From positions 1 to 64,000 of the forward strand of contig JACJYC010000015.1 of NCBI GenBank assembly GCA_020636325.1: a stretch of DNA of 64,000 bases, in the 5' to 3' direction. The notes under the pieces were generated by a model. That model ran no database searches. It was given only the letters and a program-made list of their open reading frames with translations, and was not told where the DNA came from. Shown here one piece after another: positions 7,567 to 17,114 of this stretch. A program made the translations under genes and the position numbers. Every line of letters starts with the position of its first letter. The first letter of the stretch is position 1. This stretch comes from Lewinellaceae bacterium. GTDB lineage: Bacteria; Bacteroidota; Bacteroidia; Chitinophagales; Saprospiraceae.

Positions 7567-10500
7567 CTACCGGTCGGTCAGGACCAGTTTTTGTATTATG
7601 GTTGTCCCCCTCGCATTTTTTACCCGGACCAGGTAGACACCCGCAGGGCGACCGCTCAGGTCCAGGTTGATGACCGGATCAAACAATGCATCCGGTTGTA
7701 TGGTGAGCAGTTGTCTGCCGAATTCATCGAAAACCGCGACTTCCAACTCCGCCTGACCGGCCTCAGCGTCTGCCCAGGCGCCGGTCAGTTTCAGCATGAC
7801 CGCCCCTGAAGCCGGATTGGGCCAAAGTTCGGCTCCCGGCGCTGCTGAATCAGGCAGGTCCGTAACCTGCGGAATGACCATCCCCCGCTGTACCGTTGCA
7901 CCGAACGGCGGATCGATCCCCACGTGGTCGAAGGTCGCGGTGACCGCGCTGTTCGCGTTCGTTCCCCAGGCGATGAGGCCGACCTGGATGCAGTCGTCCA
8001 TCGGTACGGTGACCGCGAAGGCGTAGGTCCAGGTGACGCCGTTGACCGAGTGGTACCCCCGGAAAACGTTCCCTGCCCGGACAATTCTCAGCCACCTGGA
8101 ACCCGGCGTGTTGATGTACGACGGGTAAGCCGCTCCGTTTGTGGCGTAGCGCACGTATCGCGCAATCGCATTGACGCCCTGGTAGGCCATGGCCACTTTC
8201 TTTGCGCCCGGCGCTTCCGATTCCCGCATCACAATGCCGGCAAAGCCCGGCAGGGTCAACCCGGCGATATGGGCGGTAATGGACCCGTCGCCGCAAAGCC
8301 GGTAGTTGATATAACCGCTTTCGTCGGAGGTCGCACCCGGCGTATAACAACCGGTCGCCATCATGGTGAAGGTCCCGTTCTGTGCATCATAATCCACATC
8401 GTTGCCGTTGGTGCAGCCGATCCCGTCGGACATTGAGGTCCAACCGCAGGGCAGCCCCTCAACCGTTACATGCGCGATGCAGGAAGCCGTATTGCCGCTT
8501 GGATCCCGGACCGTGACAGTCACCGGCAGGGTCTCACCCAGATCGGCGCAGGAAATAGACGGCGGATCGGCCTCAAACCCGGTTACGGCGCAGTTGTCGC
8601 TCGCCGTTGCCATACCCTCCGGCTCCAACGTTAAGGAAGCTTCGCCGGTAAAAGAAACCGTAATGGCCGAGCAATCCACTTCCGGGTTGATATGGTCCTC
8701 AATTGTAACACTTGCCGTACAGGTCGAGGTGTTTCCGTTGACGTCCGTGACGGTCAGAGTGACCGCAACCGGCCCCGGGTCGGTGCAACTGAAAGCCTCC
8801 TGACTAAGGACGACAGACTGGACCCCGCAGGCGTCGTTGGAGCCGTTGTCCACCGCAGCGGCCGTGGTGGATGCTTCGCCGTTCTCGTCGAACTGGACGG
8901 TGACGTTCCGGCAAAGCGCCGTCGGGGCTACATGGTCTTCCACGCTAACGGTTGCCGTGCAGGTCGAAGCATTGTTATTCACATCCGTAACCGTCAGGGT
9001 CACCGTATTCGCCCCCACATCCGAACAACTGAAAGACTGCCCACTGAGGACTGCGGACTGGATCCCGCAAGCGTCGTTGGAGCCGTTGTCCACTGCGGCC
9101 GCTGCGGTGGAGCCGTCGCCGTTTTCATCCAGCTGTACGGTTACGTTCTGGCAGAGCGCTTCCGGCGCAACCGGATCGACAACGGATACGGTTGCCGAAC
9201 AAATCCCATCGTTCCCGTTTATGTCCGTCGCCGTGAGGGTGACCGATACATTGCCTACATTGTTGCAGTCGACCTTGGTCTGATTCAGCTCAAGCGTCAG
9301 AATGCCGCAGGCATCCGATGAGCCGTTATCCACCTGTTGAGCCGTGACTTCTCCCTGGCCGTCCCCGTCGAGCAGCACCGTGATGTTGCGGCAAAGCGCA
9401 ACCGGGTTGATGTCATCCTCTACGAAGACGGTTGCCGTACAGGTCGAAGCATTGTTGTTGACATCCGTAACCGTCAGGGTCACTGTATTTGCTCCCACAT
9501 CCCCGCAGCTGAAAGACTGCCCACTGAGAACTGCCGACTGAATCCCGCAGGCGTCGCTGGAGCCGTTGTCAACCGCGGCGGCCGAGGTGGAACCATTGCC
9601 GCCCGCATCCAACTGGACGGTCACATTCCGGCAAAGGGCTGTGGGCGCTACGTTGTCTTCAACCGTAACCGTTGCCGGGCAGGTCGAGACATTGTTATGG
9701 ATATCCGTAACCGTCAGGGTCACTGTATTTGCTCCCACATCCCCGCAGCTGAAAGACTGCCGGCTGAGAACTGCCGACTGAACCCCGCAGGCATCGCCGG
9801 AGCCGTTGTCAACCGCAGCTGCCGAGGTGGAGCCGTTGCCGCTCGCATCCAATTGGACGGTCACATTCCGGCAAAGGGCTGTGGGCGCTACGTTGTCTTC
9901 AACCGTAACCGTTGCCGGGCATGTCGAGACATTGTTATGGATATCCGTAACCGTCAGGGTCACTGTATTTTCTCCCACATCCGAACAACTGAAAGACTGC
10001 CGGCTGAGAACTGCCGACTGAATCCCGCAGTCGTCGTTTGAGCCGTTGTCGACGGCTGCTTCGGAGGTTGTCCCCATACCATTGGCATCCAGCTGAACAG
10101 TGACGGGCCGGCAGATCGCTGTCGGCGGCACATCGTCAGCGGCAGCCGTACCGGAACAATCCTCGTCAATGCCGTTGCATACGTCGTCGATCGCGTTCGG
10201 GTGAATATCCGGATTATTGTCGTTGCAATCGCCGCCGGCCGGTGCATACCCCTCCGGTTGGGTGCAGGAAACCTGACTCACCCCGGAATCTCCGTAGCCG
10301 TCGCCGTCCGAATCCAGGTACCAAACCTGGCCGGGTTTTTCCGAAGGATTATTATCGTTGCAATCGGTATTATCAGTAACATATCCGGGAGGCGGGGAAC
10401 AGGATTGCTGGCTGACGGCCGGGTCACCGAAACCGTCCTCATCCTGATCGCGGTAATAAGTCCCCAATACGCCTTCATCGATCGCATTGTTGCAGTTGTT

Positions 10501-11454
10501 GTCCACACCGTCGCAGACCTCCGAAGCGCCGGGATGGATGGCGCCGTTGTTATCGTTGCAGTCGCCGGTAGTTGCCGTCAGTTCACTCTGCGCTTTGTAT
10601 CCGCCCGGTCGCTGGCATTGCGTAATAGTGGCGGCGCCTGTTGCGGCGTAGCCGTCGTTATCTGAGTCCTTGTACCAGACCTGGCCGGGCTTTTCCAAAG
10701 GACTGCCGTCGTTGCAATCGGAATTATTGGATACATATCCCTGCGGCGGAGAACAGGCCTGCAGGCCCATCGCCGGATTGCCGTAGCCGTCACCGTCCTG
10801 ATCGCGGTAATAAGTTGCACCCACGCCTTCGTCGGTCATGTTGTTGCAGTTGTTGTCCAGACCGTCGCAGATTTCGGGCGCTCCCGGGTGGACGGAATTG
10901 TAATTATCGTCGCAATCGGTGTTCAACGCTACCAACTCGAAAGCCAGTTTATATCCGATTGGCCGGGCGCACTGCGTGATCGGGCCTGAAAAAGCATCGC
11001 CGTAGCCGTCGTTATCCGAATCCTTGTACCAAACCTGGCCGGGTTTTTCGAGGGCATTGTTGTCGTTGCAGTCGTCACAGTTCAGGTAACCGTCGTTGTC
11101 GGCATCCACGGCGCCCAGGGTAACCGTAAAATTGAGGGCCCCGTTATTGAAATGGAGCGTCGCGGAATAGACGCCGGGCGTTGAGGATGAAATCGTGGTT
11201 TCATCACATGCCGGACAGCTGAAGGACAATCCCGGCGAGCCTGTCCAGCTGAATGTGCAGGGATCGCTCCCGCATGAAATCATGGACGGGAAAGTAGCAA
11301 CTTGCAGGGAAGTCGAACAAAGCGGGATCGTAAACTGCGCCTGACTGTCCAGACTGCCCAATACAAGGAGCGCGGTAATCAGGAAAGCGGTTAATCGTGT
11401 TCTGTTTGGGTTTTTGAACACCCCGGTGAATACCTTGGTAAACATTGGAGCCAT
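7567..11454 (-). CDS. secreted multi-domain repeat protein (MopE-like motifs, HYR-like repeats, T9SS sorting domain)
   Basis: 1295-residue secreted protein. Residues about 1-40 are a signal peptide (a second Met at residue 4 is an alternative start). Residues about 115-440 hold alternating DSDNDGYGD and EICDGLDNNCN units, the putative metal-binding (MopE) motif rich in Asp and paired Cys, which probably bind calcium or copper. Residues about 440-965 hold six HYR-like immunoglobulin repeats of roughly 80 residues (ALCRNVTVQLD, AAAVDNGS, TVTLTVTD) plus a diverged seventh. Residues about 1000-1190 are a concanavalin-like beta sandwich similar to DUF1349. The last 85 residues (LWPNPASG, then GVYLVRVKN and KLVL) are a type A sorting domain for type IX secretion. 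Likely surface-anchored; possibly adhesive (inference). Confidence 0.88.
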   Translation of the reverse strand: MAPMFTKVFTGVFKNPNRTRLTAFLITALLVLGSLDSQAQFTIPLCSTSLQVATFPSMISCGSDPCTFSWTGSPGLSFSCPACDETTISSSTPGVYSATLHFNNGALNFTVTLGAVDADNDGYLNCDDCNDNNALEKPGQVWYKDSDNDGYGDAFSGPITQCARPIGYKLAFELVALNTDCDDNYNSVHPGAPEICDGLDNNCNNMTDEGVGATYYRDQDGDGYGNPAMGLQACSPPQGYVSNNSDCNDGSPLEKPGQVWYKDSDNDGYAATGAATITQCQRPGGYKAQSELTATTGDCNDNNGAIHPGASEVCDGVDNNCNNAIDEGVLGTYYRDQDEDGFGDPAVSQQSCSPPPGYVTDNTDCNDNNPSEKPGQVWYLDSDGDGYGDSGVSQVSCTQPEGYAPAGGDCNDNNPDIHPNAIDDVCNGIDEDCSGTAAADDVPPTAICRPVTVQLDANGMGTTSEAAVDNGSNDDCGIQSAVLSRQSFSCSDVGENTVTLTVTDIHNNVSTCPATVTVEDNVAPTALCRNVTVQLDASGNGSTSAAAVDNGSGDACGVQSAVLSRQSFSCGDVGANTVTLTVTDIHNNVSTCPATVTVEDNVAPTALCRNVTVQLDAGGNGSTSAAAVDNGSSDACGIQSAVLSGQSFSCGDVGANTVTLTVTDVNNNASTCTATVFVEDDINPVALCRNITVLLDGDGQGEVTAQQVDNGSSDACGILTLELNQTKVDCNNVGNVSVTLTATDINGNDGICSATVSVVDPVAPEALCQNVTVQLDENGDGSTAAAAVDNGSNDACGIQSAVLSGQSFSCSDVGANTVTLTVTDVNNNASTCTATVSVEDHVAPTALCRNVTVQFDENGEASTTAAAVDNGSNDACGVQSVVLSQEAFSCTDPGPVAVTLTVTDVNGNTSTCTASVTIEDHINPEVDCSAITVSFTGEASLTLEPEGMATASDNCAVTGFEADPPSISCADLGETLPVTVTVRDPSGNTASCIAHVTVEGLPCGWTSMSDGIGCTNGNDVDYDAQNGTFTMMATGCYTPGATSDESGYINYRLCGDGSITAHIAGLTLPGFAGIVMRESEAPGAKKVAMAYQGVNAIARYVRYATNGAAYPSYINTPGSRWLRIVRAGNVFRGYHSVNGVTWTYAFAVTVPMDDCIQVGLIAWGTNANSAVTATFDHVGIDPPFGATVQRGMVIPQVTDLPDSAAPGAELWPNPASGAVMLKLTGAWADAEAGQAELEVAVFDEFGRQLLTIQPDALFDPVINLDLSGRPAGVYLVRVKNARGTTIIQKLVLTDR

Positions 11455-11500
11455 AAAAGTGCAATTTTAAAGGGTGATAAACTGGTCTGGCGATGTACTG

Positions 11501-11508
11501 CAAAGGTC
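11501..11508 (-). promoter_or_regulatory. possible -7 element of the repeat-protein gene
   Basis: GACCTTTG on the minus strand, seven of eight bases of TAnnTTTG, 47 bases upstream of the start codon. No convincing -33 TTG was seen. Confidence 0.35.
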
Positions 11509-11572
11509 GGTGTACACAGGCTGGAGGCATTCTCATTATTGTTGCAAATGGGTGGAGTATTGTTGCATGGGA

Positions 11573-11622
11573 GGGTGAGAGAGGTGAGAGGGTGAGAGGG
11601 GGTGAGAGGGTGAGAGAGAGGG
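11573..11622. repeat. degenerate ggtgagag tandem repeat
   Basis: Several imperfect copies of ggtgagag with extra G or AG bases, at the 3' side of the hybrid sensor gene. The same unit is at 4435-4495. Confidence 0.8.
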
Positions 11623-11626
11623 GGCC

Positions 11627-14600
11627 TCAACGGTCCGGGATGGATCTGGCCCTTAGCTCGCTCGGCGGGAAACCGTAGGCTTCACCAAACAGCCGGCTGA
11701 AGTACTTGGGGTCGTTGAAGCCGGTCTGGAAGGCGGCTTCGGAAACGTTCAGCTCACCGGCGAGGAGGATCAACCGGGCTTTTTCCAGCCGGAACGCATT
11801 GATGTGCTCGGTAGTGGAGCGGCTGGTCAGGGCAATCAGTTTGCGATGGACCTGGGTTCGGCTCATGGCCATTGCCCGGGCCAGGGCTTCCACCGAGAAT
11901 TCCGAATCGGCGTAGTTGGCTTCCAATACGGTCAGCATTTTTTGCATAAAACTGTTTTCGGGGATCAGATCAGCCTGATCGGGCTCATCTGCCTTTTGTT
12001 CCCGGTTGCCCGAAAAGTAGGCCTGCAGTTGTCGGCGGCGGGCGATGAGCTGTTCGATCCAAACCAATAATTCCTCTTCCCGGAACGGTTTGGCCAGGTA
12101 GGCGTCGGCGCCCCTGCGCAAGCCGGAAAGCCGGTCGGGCATCGATGCTTTTGCCGTCAGCAGGATGATGGGGATATGACTGGTACGCTCATCATGCTTC
12201 AAGGTTTCCACGACCTGAAAACCGTCTTTTTCCGGCATCATGACATCGCTGATGATGAGGTCAGGCACGATTTCCAGGGCTTTTTCGATGCCCGCTCTTC
12301 CGTTGTAAGCAAAGGTCAGCGCGTATTTTTCCCGGAGGCAGGATGCCAGATATTCCAGTACATCGGGGTTGTCTTCGATGAGCAGCAATTGCGGAGCGGT
12401 TGGGGGTTTGCCGCCTTCGTTCTTCTGGAGCTGAGGCCTCCGGACGACGAAGTCGCCTATGGCTGACGGAGCCGGCGGTCGGGGGTTGATTTGGGGCCTT
12501 TGCGCTTTGGGCGTCACGGCCGCCTGAAGGTTAGTTATTGATTCGATTCCTTGCCCCACTGGTTCCCCTGTGTGTTCCTGAATAGGCAATGTCACGGTAA
12601 AGGTCGAGCCAATCCCGGGTTTGCTGTCAACCAGGATCTCTCCGCCCATGGCGGTTACCAGTTCGCGGGTCAGGGCCAGGCCGATCCCGGTCCCTCCGGT
12701 GGTGGCCTTTTCCAGGTTATTGGCCTGATAGAAGCGGTCAAAAATAAAGGGCAGTTCTTCGGGCGGTATGCCGACGCCGTTGTCGATGACGGCCAGTTTC
12801 AGCATGGGCGGATGCCGGTCGTTTTCGCGGCTCACCCTAAGGATGATCTTGCCGCCTGAAGGGGTGAATTTGATCGCATTGGACAGCAGGTTGTACACGA
12901 TTTGCAAAAGCCGTTCCGGATCGTAATCCATTTTGACCTCCGGCTCCTGGCTCTCTATCCGGACCATCAGGTTCTGGGCATTGGACAGGGAATGCAGGCT
13001 TTCCGCAATATAGCGCAGGTAGGGCAATACATCGCCCCACACGTAATTAATCCTGATCGCCCCGGACTCCATTTTGGACAAATCCAGCAGCTGGTTGATC
13101 AGGCGCAGGAGGTTTTCCCCGTTCCGGCTGATGAGATGAAGCGGACTATCCGGGCGGGGATCCTGCTGCTGCAATTTTTCAGCTACGCCGAGGATTACCG
13201 TCAACGGTGTCCTGAATTCGTGGGTGATATTGGTAAAAAATCGATTCTTGAAGTCGTCCAGCTCGCGGAGTCGCAGGGTTTCCTGGGTTTGCAACCGTTG
13301 CCGGAGCTGATACCGGTACAGCCGGAAGATGAAAACGGCCGCTCCCGTAACGTACAGGAGACCGGCCCACCAGGACCGCCACCAGGGCGGCCGGATGGTG
13401 AATTGAATGACGGCCGGTTCCTGGCTCCAGGTCCCGTCGTTATTGCTGCCCATGACCTTGAAGGTATAGGTACCGGATTGCAGGTCGTTGAATTGAACCG
13501 AGTTCTTGTTTTTCAGCGGTGTCCAGTCCTGAATTTTACCATTGCCGAAAAACCGTTCGCGGATTAACTGGTACCGGTATTGATTCTGAGCGGGGTTGGA
13601 AAAATCCAGCGCTGAAAAATCGATCCCGATGAGGTTCTGGCGATGGGTGAGCGCTATGGGCATATCCCCGGGAATGGGAATTTTCTCGTTGTTGACGGTG
13701 AACCCCACGATTTGGGTATGGGGTATAAACCTGTTGAACCCAAGGCTGTCCGGGTGGAAAACGGTGAGGCCGTTGACGCCGCCGAAAACCAGTCTGCCGT
13801 CCTTCATCTTCAGATAACTGCCCTGGTTGAATTCGTTGCTTTGGAGCCCGTCGGCAGCCGTAAAGTTCCTGACCGAAAAATCCTCAACATTCAACCGGCA
13901 GAGGCCTTTGTTGGTGCTCAACCAGATTTGCCGGTCGTTGTCCGTAAGAATGCCGTACACCACATTGTCCGGGAGCCCTTGTTCGGTTTTAAAATGCCTG
14001 AACTGACCGGTTTGCTTATCCATCCGGTTCAACCCGCCTCCTTTGGTCCCTATCCATAGGAAGCGATCGGGGGCTGCTGGGTCATCGGCCGCGCAGAGTA
14101 TGTCGTTGCTCGACAGGGATTCCCGGTCGGCGGGATTGTTCTTAAAATATTCATACCGGAAACCGCCGTTTTCAGGGACCGCTTTGATCAACCCTTTGAA
14201 AGCAAAGATCCAGACGGCGCCCTGCGCATCTTCATACAAGCTGTGGTGATAAATAAAAAAATGGGGATAGGTCTCAGGGTGGCCGAAAGGAAGTAATCTG
14301 CCTTCCTCTGTTTTGGGGTCGAATTCCGCCAATCCTTTTTCCGTTACCGAGATCAGTTTTCCGTTTTTGCCGGCCAGGAGCCCTGCGCCTTCCCAGTCAA
14401 ACGTCCTTGCTGTCCTCGTTCGGGCATCTACCCTGAACAGCTTGCCGAACTGGTTATTTCCCCAGCAATTCCCGTCCCGGTCAAAGACCATTTGCGCGTT
14501 AATGGCCAGGATCCCCAATTCACCCAACCAGGCATTGGATTCGATCTGCCCGGCCCGGCCGGCCGGGTACATGTACGCCGGAAAGGCCGCCGGCAGCAGG

Positions 14601-15763
14601 TTCCCCTCAGCATCTTCCACCAAACCGCGCTGTGAATTATTGGGGTAGTGGCTGACAAATTTGGGCTTCGAGGGGTTGATTTTCACGGCCCCGAAGCCAC
14701 TGGTTCCCAGCCAGGCGATCCCGGACCGGTCAAAATTAAAGGCTGAAAAATAAAAACCCGGCGCCTGGGCGAACGATTCCCGGCTGGTCCATCTGAATTC
14801 CGGTTCGCCGCCGGCCGCCAGTGTTTCCGGTCGCCATTTTTCCAACGCGGCGGAATACAATATCCACAAAAAGCCGTTCGCATCGAATTTGCTGAGCTTG
14901 GAAAATTCGCGGGTAAACGGAATTTTCCGGCAAGCTCCGGGGTCTCCATTCCAAACCCAGATGCCGTCTTCGAAGCCGGCTTTTTTCATTTTTTCAAAAT
15001 CAAAGAACGTTGAATACAGATGGAACAGGGTCTTGCTCATCGATTTCAGCCACACTTCGCCCGAATTAGACTCCTCAAATATCCGGACCGGGATGCCCTC
15101 CAAAGCGATCAGTTCTAACCGGAGATGGTCGGTATCCAGCCTGAAAAACCCCTGGAACGTACCGACCAGCAAGGCGTTGTTGCGCTTGTTGTAGCGGACG
15201 GACAGGAAACACAGGCGGGTTCCCCGGTATAGCGTGGAATTTCCCAATTCACTGACAAAGGGGTGCAATATGCCGTCGCCGGCGGTCAGGGCGGATTCGA
15301 AAGCACCCGGCGGAACCTCTATCCGAAGGAGGTTCCCCAGATCGGTGACCCAAAGGACCCCGTCCGGGGTTTCGGTAAAAGTTACTTCCGAGCCGTCAAA
15401 ATCCGGCAATAAATCCTTGTCGATATGGAAAAATCGCCCTGACCCGGGCATGAAAACATCTATTCCGCCGGGATAGCTCAGCCACAGCCTGCCGAGGCTG
15501 TCTTCGTAGATCTGCCAGATCTCATTGCTGGCTATCGAAAAAGGATCAAAGGGGTCATGCGTGAAAATCCCGAACCGGTAACCGTCGTATCGGTTCAATC
15601 CGTCTTTTGTAGCCAGCCACATGAAACCGTCCCGTCCCTGCAAGACATCAAACACCATGCCCTGCGACAGTCCTTCATTGACTGAAAGCAACACAGTATT
15701 ATCCGGCGCCTGCCCCCACAGGCGGGTGGTGAAAATTATGAACAAAAGGGCTCTCAAGCGCAT
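11627..15763 (-). CDS. hybrid two-component system protein (propeller sensor, kinase, receiver, AraC)
   Basis: One-protein signalling system, 1378 residues from ATG 15763, which starts a signal peptide (MRLRALLFIIFTTRLWGQ) and lies behind a -7 element; the longer reading from 15799 is not needed. Order: periplasmic Reg_prop beta-propeller repeats (about 20-690), Y_Y_Y domain (about 700-785), membrane helix (WAGLLYVTGAAVFIF, near 805), His kinase with FTNITHEFRTPL (His near 849) and N/G boxes, receiver (LLLIEDNPDV, phospho-Asp near 1174 in LIISDVMMPEKDG), and a C-terminal AraC HTH (about 1265-1370, NVSEAAFQTGFNDPKYFSRLF). Such proteins usually sense glycans and switch on uptake genes; here no such operon adjoins. 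The kinase-receiver linker is odd: it is encoded by DNA resembling intergenic repeats (see findings). Confidence 0.92.
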   Translation of the reverse strand: MRLRALLFIIFTTRLWGQAPDNTVLLSVNEGLSQGMVFDVLQGRDGFMWLATKDGLNRYDGYRFGIFTHDPFDPFSIASNEIWQIYEDSLGRLWLSYPGGIDVFMPGSGRFFHIDKDLLPDFDGSEVTFTETPDGVLWVTDLGNLLRIEVPPGAFESALTAGDGILHPFVSELGNSTLYRGTRLCFLSVRYNKRNNALLVGTFQGFFRLDTDHLRLELIALEGIPVRIFEESNSGEVWLKSMSKTLFHLYSTFFDFEKMKKAGFEDGIWVWNGDPGACRKIPFTREFSKLSKFDANGFLWILYSAALEKWRPETLAAGGEPEFRWTSRESFAQAPGFYFSAFNFDRSGIAWLGTSGFGAVKINPSKPKFVSHYPNNSQRGLVEDAEGNLLPAAFPAYMYPAGRAGQIESNAWLGELGILAINAQMVFDRDGNCWGNNQFGKLFRVDARTRTARTFDWEGAGLLAGKNGKLISVTEKGLAEFDPKTEEGRLLPFGHPETYPHFFIYHHSLYEDAQGAVWIFAFKGLIKAVPENGGFRYEYFKNNPADRESLSSNDILCAADDPAAPDRFLWIGTKGGGLNRMDKQTGQFRHFKTEQGLPDNVVYGILTDNDRQIWLSTNKGLCRLNVEDFSVRNFTAADGLQSNEFNQGSYLKMKDGRLVFGGVNGLTVFHPDSLGFNRFIPHTQIVGFTVNNEKIPIPGDMPIALTHRQNLIGIDFSALDFSNPAQNQYRYQLIRERFFGNGKIQDWTPLKNKNSVQFNDLQSGTYTFKVMGSNNDGTWSQEPAVIQFTIRPPWWRSWWAGLLYVTGAAVFIFRLYRYQLRQRLQTQETLRLRELDDFKNRFFTNITHEFRTPLTVILGVAEKLQQQDPRPDSPLHLISRNGENLLRLINQLLDLSKMESGAIRINYVWGDVLPYLRYIAESLHSLSNAQNLMVRIESQEPEVKMDYDPERLLQIVYNLLSNAIKFTPSGGKIILRVSRENDRHPPMLKLAVIDNGVGIPPEELPFIFDRFYQANNLEKATTGGTGIGLALTRELVTAMGGEILVDSKPGIGSTFTVTLPIQEHTGEPVGQGIESITNLQAAVTPKAQRPQINPRPPAPSAIGDFVVRRPQLQKNEGGKPPTAPQLLLIEDNPDVLEYLASCLREKYALTFAYNGRAGIEKALEIVPDLIISDVMMPEKDGFQVVETLKHDERTSHIPIILLTAKASMPDRLSGLRRGADAYLAKPFREEELLVWIEQLIARRRQLQAYFSGNREQKADEPDQADLIPENSFMQKMLTVLEANYADSEFSVEALARAMAMSRTQVHRKLIALTSRSTTEHINAFRLEKARLILLAGELNVSEAAFQTGFNDPKYFSRLFGEAYGFPPSELRARSIPDR

Positions 15764-15787
15764 TTTTCCCTTTTTGCAAACATTGCC

Positions 15788-15795
15788 CAAAATTA
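15788..15795 (-). promoter_or_regulatory. -7 element upstream of the hybrid sensor
   Basis: TAATTTTG on the minus strand, a full match to TAnnTTTG, 24 bases before ATG 15763. It supports that start and not the one at 15799. No -33 TTG at the usual distance. Confidence 0.45.
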
Positions 15796-16012
15796 GCATT
15801 TCTCACTGAAAAACAGATAATAACAAACCGAAAAAACATTAAATTCACCTCATTGTACGGGCGGTTTCGCCGGCATTTATCCAATCCGCTGGTCTTCAAT
15901 TATCTGCACCCGGCCAGAAACCGGTTATGCCGAATTTTCACCCCAATTCATCGAAGAAATCCCTCATTCCCCCGAAATAATCGTATATTAGGACCCTAAA
16001 ATCAAAAAAACC

Positions 16013-17080
16013 ATGGGATTTGTAAATGATATGAAGAAATTGCTTTTCGGCGCCAAGGCGGTCACCAAATCCGCTGCCGACAAAGCGGTCGATGCCGGCA
16101 AGGAAGCCGGTGAAGAATTCATCGAAAAATCTTCCGAACTCTACCATAAGGCCAAGGATAAAGCCGGAGAATACGCCGATACCGCCAAGGAAAAAGCCTC
16201 CGATCTCTGGGATAAGACCAGGGACAAGGCCGAAGACCTCGGCGAAAAGATCCGGGATGTGAGCAGCGATGTATGGGAAAAGGCCAAGGAAAAAACGTCC
16301 GACCTTTGGGATGACAGCGCCATCGCCCGTGAAACCATCAACGACGCGGCCATGGATGAAGGCGAACAACTCTACGGCGCTGCCGAAAAAGCCAGCGATA
16401 CCGTCAAAGACGCAGCCGATACCCTGGGAGAGAAAACCCTGAACCAGGCCGAAAAAGTCAGCGGCAAGGTCATGGAGGTGGCTGAGGACCTCGGCGAAAA
16501 GATCTTTGACGCTTCCGAAAAAGTCGGCGGCAAGGTCATGGATGTAGCCGAAAACCTGGGCGGCAAACTGATGGACGTCGGCGAAGACGTCTGGGACAAA
16601 GCCAAGGACCTCGGCAGCAAGGTCAAGGACAAAGCCAACGACATGATGGGCAAGGTGGAACGCGCAGCCGAAATGGAAGCCAAAAAACAAGATACCACCC
16701 TGGACGACACCATCAAGCGCGCTGAAAAACTGGGCGAAGACATCGAAAAGCGCGCCCGCGAAACCGAAAGCCGTTTCAAGGGTGAATCCGCTTCCCCCTC
16801 AACCGACGACAGTTTCCTGAACAAGCATGAAAGCTTCTTTGACCGCGCGGCCCGCTACGCGGAAGGGGATTACGCCATGAAAGGCGCCAAAAACACCCCG
16901 CCGCCCCCCGCCGACGAGGAAGAATCCACCCTGGAGCTCAAGCCCATCGAGGATTTCAAGCCGAAACCCAAGAAGGAAGGCAACGTGCCCGGCTTTGAAG
17001 ACCATGACGGCGACGGCAACGAGATCATCGACGACGCGATCATTGACGATGATGACGATAATCCGGATGACAAGGTGTGA
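16013..17080 (+). CDS. LEA-like / YtxH-like helical repeat protein with acidic tail
   Basis: 355 residues, very hydrophilic, no signal peptide. Residues about 12-215 are built of roughly 11-residue amphipathic helical repeats of the type KAKDKAGEYADTAKEKASDL, and DLGEKI recurs several times, as in group 3 LEA, apolipoprotein-like and YtxH-like proteins. Residues 215-300 are charged and probably disordered. The tail has a proline cluster and ends in a calcium-loop-like DHDGDGNEIID followed by a poly-Asp run. Probable role is protection of proteins or membranes under dehydration, freezing or envelope stress (inference from repeat type). It stands alone between a divergent sensor gene and the NUDIX gene 34 bases downstream. 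Confidence 0.75.
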   Translation: MGFVNDMKKLLFGAKAVTKSAADKAVDAGKEAGEEFIEKSSELYHKAKDKAGEYADTAKEKASDLWDKTRDKAEDLGEKIRDVSSDVWEKAKEKTSDLWDDSAIARETINDAAMDEGEQLYGAAEKASDTVKDAADTLGEKTLNQAEKVSGKVMEVAEDLGEKIFDASEKVGGKVMDVAENLGGKLMDVGEDVWDKAKDLGSKVKDKANDMMGKVERAAEMEAKKQDTTLDDTIKRAEKLGEDIEKRARETESRFKGESASPSTDDSFLNKHESFFDRAARYAEGDYAMKGAKNTPPPPADEEESTLELKPIEDFKPKPKKEGNVPGFEDHDGDGNEIIDDAIIDDDDDNPDDKV

Positions 17081-17114
17081 TGCCCGTTTTCGGAAGCCCA
17101 AATTCTAGCAACAA

